Source: an uncultured Campylobacterales bacterium
Lineage (GTDB): Bacteria > Campylobacterota > Campylobacteria > Campylobacterales > Arcobacteraceae
Length of the DNA stretch: 64,000 bases
NCBI GenBank assembly: GCA_947503785.1
Contig: CANNFB010000002.1
Location: 298,294-362,293 of the forward strand
Direction: 5' to 3'
The notes beneath the pieces are model-generated. The model worked only from the letters and a program-made list of their open reading frames with translations. It was not told the origin of the DNA and searched no databases. Positions 60,565 to 64,000 of the stretch are shown here, in pieces (within the stretch, counting starts at the first letter, position 1; each line of letters begins with the position of its first letter). The position numbers and the translations under genes were made by a program.

Positions 60565-61797
60565 ATGCAGAAATTTTTAGAAGAAGCTAAAAAAACTAGC
60601 CGAACTATTGCAAACCTAGATACTCATACAAAAAATAGAGTTTTAAGAGAAATGGCAGATGCTTTAATAGCTCACAGCGATTATATATTAGAACATAACA
60701 ATAAAGATATGAGTGAAGGAACATTAAGTAATCTAAGTAATGCGCTACTTGATAGATTATTATTAACGCAACAAAGAATTGAAGATATGGCTTTAGCTAT
60801 TAAGCAAATTGCTGATCAAAAAGAACCAGTAGGAAAAACTCTTGAAGGTTGGATTACAGAAGATGGGTTAAATATTCAAAAAATAACAGTTCCAATTGGT
60901 GTAATTGGTATTATTTATGAAAGCCGTCCAAATGTTACAAGTGATACAGCAGCACTTTGTTTTAAAAGTGGAAATGTTTGTGTATTAAAAGGTGGGAAAG
61001 AAGCTGCTTATTCAAATAAAGCAATTGCAAATGTTTTAAAGCAAGTATTAGAAGCAAATAACTTACCTGTGCAAGCTATTTCATTACTTCCTGATTATAC
61101 AAGAGAAGGAGTTGCAAAGTTAATTAAACAAGATAAATATGTTGATTTAATAGTACCTCGTGGAGGAGAAGCATTAATTAAATATGTTAGTGAAAACTCA
61201 TCCGTTCCTGTAATTAAACATGATAAAGGCTTATGTCATATTTTTGTTGATAAAGATGCTGCTCATAATAAAATCATTGATATTGCTATTAATGCAAAGT
61301 GTCAAAGACCAGGTGTTTGTAACTCTATGGAAACACTTTTAATACATGAAGATATAGCAGCTTACATTCTTCCAGGTTTGTATGATGCCTTTATCGAACA
61401 AGAAACTGTATTAAAAGGTTGTGAAAAAACAGCTAAGTATATTGATGTAAAAATTGCAACAGAAGATGACTACAATACTGAATATTTAGCGAATATTTTA
61501 AATATCAAAGTAGTTAAAAATGTTGACGAAGCAATTGATCATATCGCAAAATTTGGCTCAGGACACTCTGAGTCAATATTAAGTGAAAACTATACTGTGG
61601 TAAATAAATTCTTAGACTATGTAGATGCTGCTTGTGTATATGCAAATGCAAGTACAAGATTTACAGATGGAGGAGCCTTTGGATTAGGTGCAGAAGTTGG
61701 AATTTCTACTAATAAACTTCACTCAAGAGGACCTATGGGAATTAGTGATTTAACAACATTTAAATATAAAATTTATGGAAAAGGTCAAATAAGATAA
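60565..61797 (+). CDS. proA: gamma-glutamyl phosphate reductase
   Basis: Second enzyme of proline biosynthesis, 410 aa, reducing gamma-glutamyl phosphate to the semialdehyde with NADPH. The aldehyde-dehydrogenase-like fold shows VIGIIYESRPNVTSDTAALC, LKGGKEAAYSN, the catalytic C252 in RPGVCNSMETLL, and C-terminal STRFTDGGAFGLGAEVGIST. proB is not in the window. Its stop overlaps the next start by one base, linking it to the small monooxygenase and arginine kinase genes. Confidence 0.95.
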   Translation: MQKFLEEAKKTSRTIANLDTHTKNRVLREMADALIAHSDYILEHNNKDMSEGTLSNLSNALLDRLLLTQQRIEDMALAIKQIADQKEPVGKTLEGWITEDGLNIQKITVPIGVIGIIYESRPNVTSDTAALCFKSGNVCVLKGGKEAAYSNKAIANVLKQVLEANNLPVQAISLLPDYTREGVAKLIKQDKYVDLIVPRGGEALIKYVSENSSVPVIKHDKGLCHIFVDKDAAHNKIIDIAINAKCQRPGVCNSMETLLIHEDIAAYILPGLYDAFIEQETVLKGCEKTAKYIDVKIATEDDYNTEYLANILNIKVVKNVDEAIDHIAKFGSGHSESILSENYTVVNKFLDYVDAACVYANASTRFTDGGAFGLGAEVGISTNKLHSRGPMGISDLTTFKYKIYGKGQIR

Positions 61798-62123
61798 TGT
61801 CAAAAAAAATATATTGTATAGCTTCTTTTGAAGCAAAAGAAAATAAAGAACAAGAGTTATTAGAAGTACTTCAAACTTTAGAACCAAAAACACTAAGAGA
61901 AGATGGTTGCTTACAATATATTGTGACAAAGCATATCTCACATCCAAATGCTATGGGAAAATCTTTTCCTATAGTTTTTAATGAAATTTGGGAGTCAAAA
62001 GAGGCTTTTGAACTTCACTGTAATAAAAAATATATTACAGATTTTTTTCAAAAACATTGTGTTGATGAAGATGGATTAGTGAAAGACTTTAATGTAGTAG
62101 TTTATAGTGATGAGATGAATTAA
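61797..62123 (+). CDS. putative antibiotic biosynthesis monooxygenase-domain (quinol monooxygenase-like) protein
   Basis: A 108-aa ferredoxin-like protein of the ABM/YgiN group. Features are IASFEAKENKEQELLEVLQ, LREDGCLQYIV, NEIWESKEAFELHCNKKY and a C-terminal VVVYSDEM strand. Such proteins are small cofactor-free oxygenases or stress-related proteins. It lies between proA and the arginine kinase gene in one transcription unit. The substrate is unknown. Confidence 0.8.
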   Translation: MSKKIYCIASFEAKENKEQELLEVLQTLEPKTLREDGCLQYIVTKHISHPNAMGKSFPIVFNEIWESKEAFELHCNKKYITDFFQKHCVDEDGLVKDFNVVVYSDEMN

Positions 62124-62124
62124 A

Positions 62125-63174
62125 ATGGTAAGTTTAAACTCATATCCTAGTTTCCCAAGTGATTGTAAATCTTTATTATCAAAGCATTTAACAAAAAAAG
62201 TTTATGAACAATTAAAAGATAAGAAAACATCTTCAGGATTTACTTTAGCACAAGCAATTGCTTCAGGTGTAGAAAATCATGATAGTGGAATAGGTGTTTA
62301 TGCCGGAGATATTGAATCTTATGATACTTTTGCAGCTTTATTTGACCCAATAATCAAAGAGTATCATGGGTTTTTAAAAAGTGATTCTCATGTGAGTAAT
62401 TTAAACGCAAATGATTTAAATGCACCAAACCCTGACAGTGAAAATAAATATATAGTTTCAACAAGGATCAGAGTAGGTAGAAATATTGCAAATCTGCCTT
62501 TAGGACCTGCAATTACTAAAGAACAAAGAGATGAAGTTGAAAAGCAAGCTGCAAGTGCTTTAAACTCACTTGAGGGTAATTTAAAAGGTACTTACTATCC
62601 ATTAGATGGAATGAAGGAAGATGTATCAGAAAAGCTAATTGAAGATCATTTCTTATTTAAAGCAGGAGATAGGTTTCTTGAAGCTGCTGGGTTAAATAGG
62701 AATTGGCCAAAGGCACGAGGAATTTATCATAATGATGAAAAAACTTTTCTAGTATGGGTAAATGAAGAAGACCAATTAAGAATAATATCTATGCAACAAG
62801 GTGGAGATATCAAAGAGGTTTTCCAAAGATTAACAAGTGCTATTTCTAAAATTGAAGAAAAAATTAAATTTTTATATAGTGACCATTTAGGATTTATTAC
62901 AAGTTGTCCTACAAATTTAGGAACGGCAATGAGAGCAAGTGTTCATATTAAAGTTCCATATTTATCACAAGATTATGCGCACTTTGAAGAGATAACAAAT
63001 AAGCATCATTTACAAATAAGAGGTATTAATGGTGAACACTCGCAAAGCGTTGGTAGCGTTTATGATATATCCAATAGAAGAAGATTAGGAGTTACTGAAG
63101 TACAGTGCGTACAAGATATGTATGATGGCGTAGTTGAGCTAATCAAAGTTGAAAAAGAGCTAGCGTTGAGATAA
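62125..63174 (+). CDS. arginine kinase (ATP:guanido phosphotransferase)
   Basis: A 349-aa full-length phosphagen kinase, an enzyme mainly known from animals and protists and only sporadically found in bacteria. It reversibly phosphorylates a guanidino compound to store ATP energy. All family elements are present: the substrate-specificity loop DSGIGVYAGD (S54-G55-I56, Y59; short loop typical of arginine kinase), STRIRVGRNI, NEEDQLR with E215, CPTNLGT with the reactive C261, R270 for nucleotide, and RGINGEHSQSVG with E304. Offsets from Limulus arginine kinase (E225, C271, E314) are constant, so the active site is intact. It is the last gene of the proA unit and is convergent with a LysE exporter. 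Confidence 0.92.
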   Translation: MVSLNSYPSFPSDCKSLLSKHLTKKVYEQLKDKKTSSGFTLAQAIASGVENHDSGIGVYAGDIESYDTFAALFDPIIKEYHGFLKSDSHVSNLNANDLNAPNPDSENKYIVSTRIRVGRNIANLPLGPAITKEQRDEVEKQAASALNSLEGNLKGTYYPLDGMKEDVSEKLIEDHFLFKAGDRFLEAAGLNRNWPKARGIYHNDEKTFLVWVNEEDQLRIISMQQGGDIKEVFQRLTSAISKIEEKIKFLYSDHLGFITSCPTNLGTAMRASVHIKVPYLSQDYAHFEEITNKHHLQIRGINGEHSQSVGSVYDISNRRRLGVTEVQCVQDMYDGVVELIKVEKELALR

Positions 63175-63185
63175 CGCTAGTTTTA
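63160..63185. terminator. bidirectional terminator encoding the 3' ends of both arginine kinase and LysE genes
   Basis: CTAGCGTT (63160-63167) and AACGCTAG (63173-63180) form a perfect 8-bp stem with loop GAGAT, followed by TTTT on the plus strand; on the minus strand CTCTTTTTC follows. The stop codons of both convergent genes lie inside the hairpin. Confidence 0.8.
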
Positions 63186-63789
63186 ATCCTAAACTTAAAA
63201 GAACAAACGATGTTAATATATTCATATATTTTACAATACTAGGCTTTTCTAAAAGTTTAGAACTTAGCATATTTGCAGCAACTCCAATACTTGAAAAAAC
63301 AATAACTGTCATAATCATAAATATTATTCCTAAGATAATCATTTGCATTGGAACACTTCCAGCTTGTGTATTTACAAACTGAGGCAAGAAAGCCAAAAAG
63401 AAAATAGAAACTTTTGGATTTAGAATATTCATAATAAATCCTTTAAGAAAAAGTTTTTTTAATTCACTACTTGAGTTTTGAGCTGTTAAATCTAAAGCTT
63501 CATTTCTATGTTTAAAAGCTTGGTATGCAATATAAATTAAATAAGCAGCACCTGCATACTTTACAATATTAAAAGCTAATTCTGATGTTTGAAAAATTAC
63601 AGAGATACCTAGAGCTGCGGCGCTTGTATGGATTATTAATCCTGAACAAAGACCTAAAGTCGTAACTATTGCAGCTTTTTTACTTTTAGTCATTCCTTGA
63701 GTTAATACATAAATATTATCAGGTCCAGGAGCTAAACATAAAAGGAAAGATGCTCCAATAAAAAGTAATAGCTGTGTTGTTTCAATCAT
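63160..63789 (-). CDS. LysE/RhtB family amino-acid exporter
   Basis: A 209-aa membrane protein with about six helices. The family signature is LLCLAPGPDNIYVLTQGMTK near residue 17, then TTLGLCSGLIIHTSAAALGIS and KGFIMNILNPKVSIFFLAFLPQF (given as two pieces: KGFIMNILNPKVSIF, FLAFLPQF). It exports lysine/arginine, homoserine/threonine or similar compounds. Convergent placement next to an arginine kinase is suggestive but not proof of arginine as substrate. The two genes overlap by 15 bp at their ends. Confidence 0.9.
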   Translation of the reverse strand: MIETTQLLLFIGASFLLCLAPGPDNIYVLTQGMTKSKKAAIVTTLGLCSGLIIHTSAAALGISVIFQTSELAFNIVKYAGAAYLIYIAYQAFKHRNEALDLTAQNSSSELKKLFLKGFIMNILNPKVSIFFLAFLPQFVNTQAGSVPMQMIILGIIFMIMTVIVFSSIGVAANMLSSKLLEKPSIVKYMNILTSFVLLSLGLKLALSQR

Positions 63790-63895
63790 TATCTAGCCTT
63801 TGTGTAATATTCCACTTACTTAAAAAAGAATTATATCACATTAACTAATAAAAAAATTTAGCAATATCTGGATTGTATCAATTTTTTATTTTTGT

Positions 63896-63901
63896 TATAA
63901 T
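63896..63901 (+). promoter_or_regulatory. -10 box (TATAAT) upstream of the last gene
   Basis: TTTTTGTTATAATTTCC has TATAAT 43 nt before the ATG at 63945; a T-rich run precedes it. Confidence 0.6.
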
Positions 63902-63944
63902 TTCCATAATTTATAAATATTATTTAAAAAAGGAAACAAAACCC

Positions 63945-64000
63945 ATGAACTATATATCAAACGCAAACCTAAAAGAAGCAGATTCAGAAGTATTTGAAAT
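63945..64000 (+). CDS. glyA: start of probable serine hydroxymethyltransferase, cut by window end
   Basis: Only the first 18 codons are visible: MNYISNANLKEADSEVFE. AGGAAA (63931-63936) is the ribosome-binding site. The pattern ISNxNLxxADxEVFE resembles GlyA N-termini in Arcobacteraceae (short helix before the EVFDLV-type segment). The assignment is tentative because the diagnostic residues lie outside the window. Confidence 0.5.
   Translation, partial: MNYISNANLKEADSEVFE

Noticed and set aside
62125..63174. McsB-type protein arginine kinase
   Set aside because: The protein has the N-terminal domain with the SGIGVYAGD guanidino-specificity loop and full phosphagen-kinase length; no mcsA or ctsR is adjacent.
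1..64000. tRNA or rRNA genes, CRISPR arrays, insertion sequences, prophage
   Set aside because: No cloverleaf-like sequence, regular spacer repeats, transposase, integrase or phage structural gene was seen on either strand.

Overview
The window is AT-rich, densely packed bacterial DNA that looks like a chromosome segment from a marine or estuarine Arcobacteraceae (Campylobacterota). This placement is inferred from gene content and protein style: an RNase J with a long N-terminal extension, indirect tRNA-Gln synthesis (gatB, gltX), HemJ instead of HemG/HemY, sigma70 promoters with T-rich stretches before TATAAT, and strong AGA and AT codon preference. No rRNA, tRNA, CRISPR array, insertion sequence or prophage was seen. 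A partial rsmI enters on the left and the first codons of a probable glyA leave on the right.

Layout. 1-6.2 kb: rRNA methylation (rsmI, rlmB), amino-acid metabolism (aminotransferase, hom) and a MATE exporter. 6.2-15.8 kb: a leftward metal-response locus made of a response regulator and kinase, a Met-rich FixH-like periplasmic protein, a CusCBA-type RND exporter, and a three-gene peptide-modification cassette (secreted peptide with four SCGAGKCG repeats, MNIO/DUF692 enzyme, HvfC/DUF2063 partner). 15.9-20.5 kb: leftward housekeeping genes (gltX, a 32-aa membrane protein, rlmN, a nucleosidase-like gene, a SIMPL protein, hisF). 20.6-31.2 kb: rightward genes (rsmA, rnj, kdsD with an embedded parS-like palindrome, rluB, rarA, hemJ, phoH, a Phd-like protein, and a fumarate-reductase-like flavoprotein/iron-sulfur pair without an anchor). 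31.2-41.6 kb: leftward genes (an orphan TRAP binding protein coupled to bluB, asnB, an AEC carrier, pit, a DEAD-box helicase with RGG-like tail, accC, accB). 41.8-54.8 kb: a deaminase and a methyltransferase, then a complete lactate module (lutABC, sensor kinase/regulator, TRAP transporter dctPQM, FAD/Fe-S D-lactate dehydrogenase). 54.8-64 kb: SurA-like chaperone, gatB, gpsA, a lone fetB, an HxlR regulator divergent from an acuI-like oxidoreductase, proA, a small monooxygenase, an arginine kinase, a LysE exporter and the start of glyA.

The strongest candidate for a new system is the 6.2-15.8 kb locus. The promoters of the cus-like operon and of the peptide cassette each carry an 11-bp-period direct repeat of related sequence (TGTGGAG in one, TGTGTAG in the other), and in both the repeat ends exactly 9 nt before a TAxAAT box. 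This predicts that one OmpR-type regulator, probably the one encoded next door, switches on both metal efflux and a modified, probably metal-binding, multi-cysteine peptide. Other notable points are a bacterial arginine kinase with all catalytic residues, a BluB gene coupled to a TRAP binding protein, an unusual FrdAB pair, two genes whose N-termini lack any ATG/GTG/TTG start, and a parS-like site inside kdsD.
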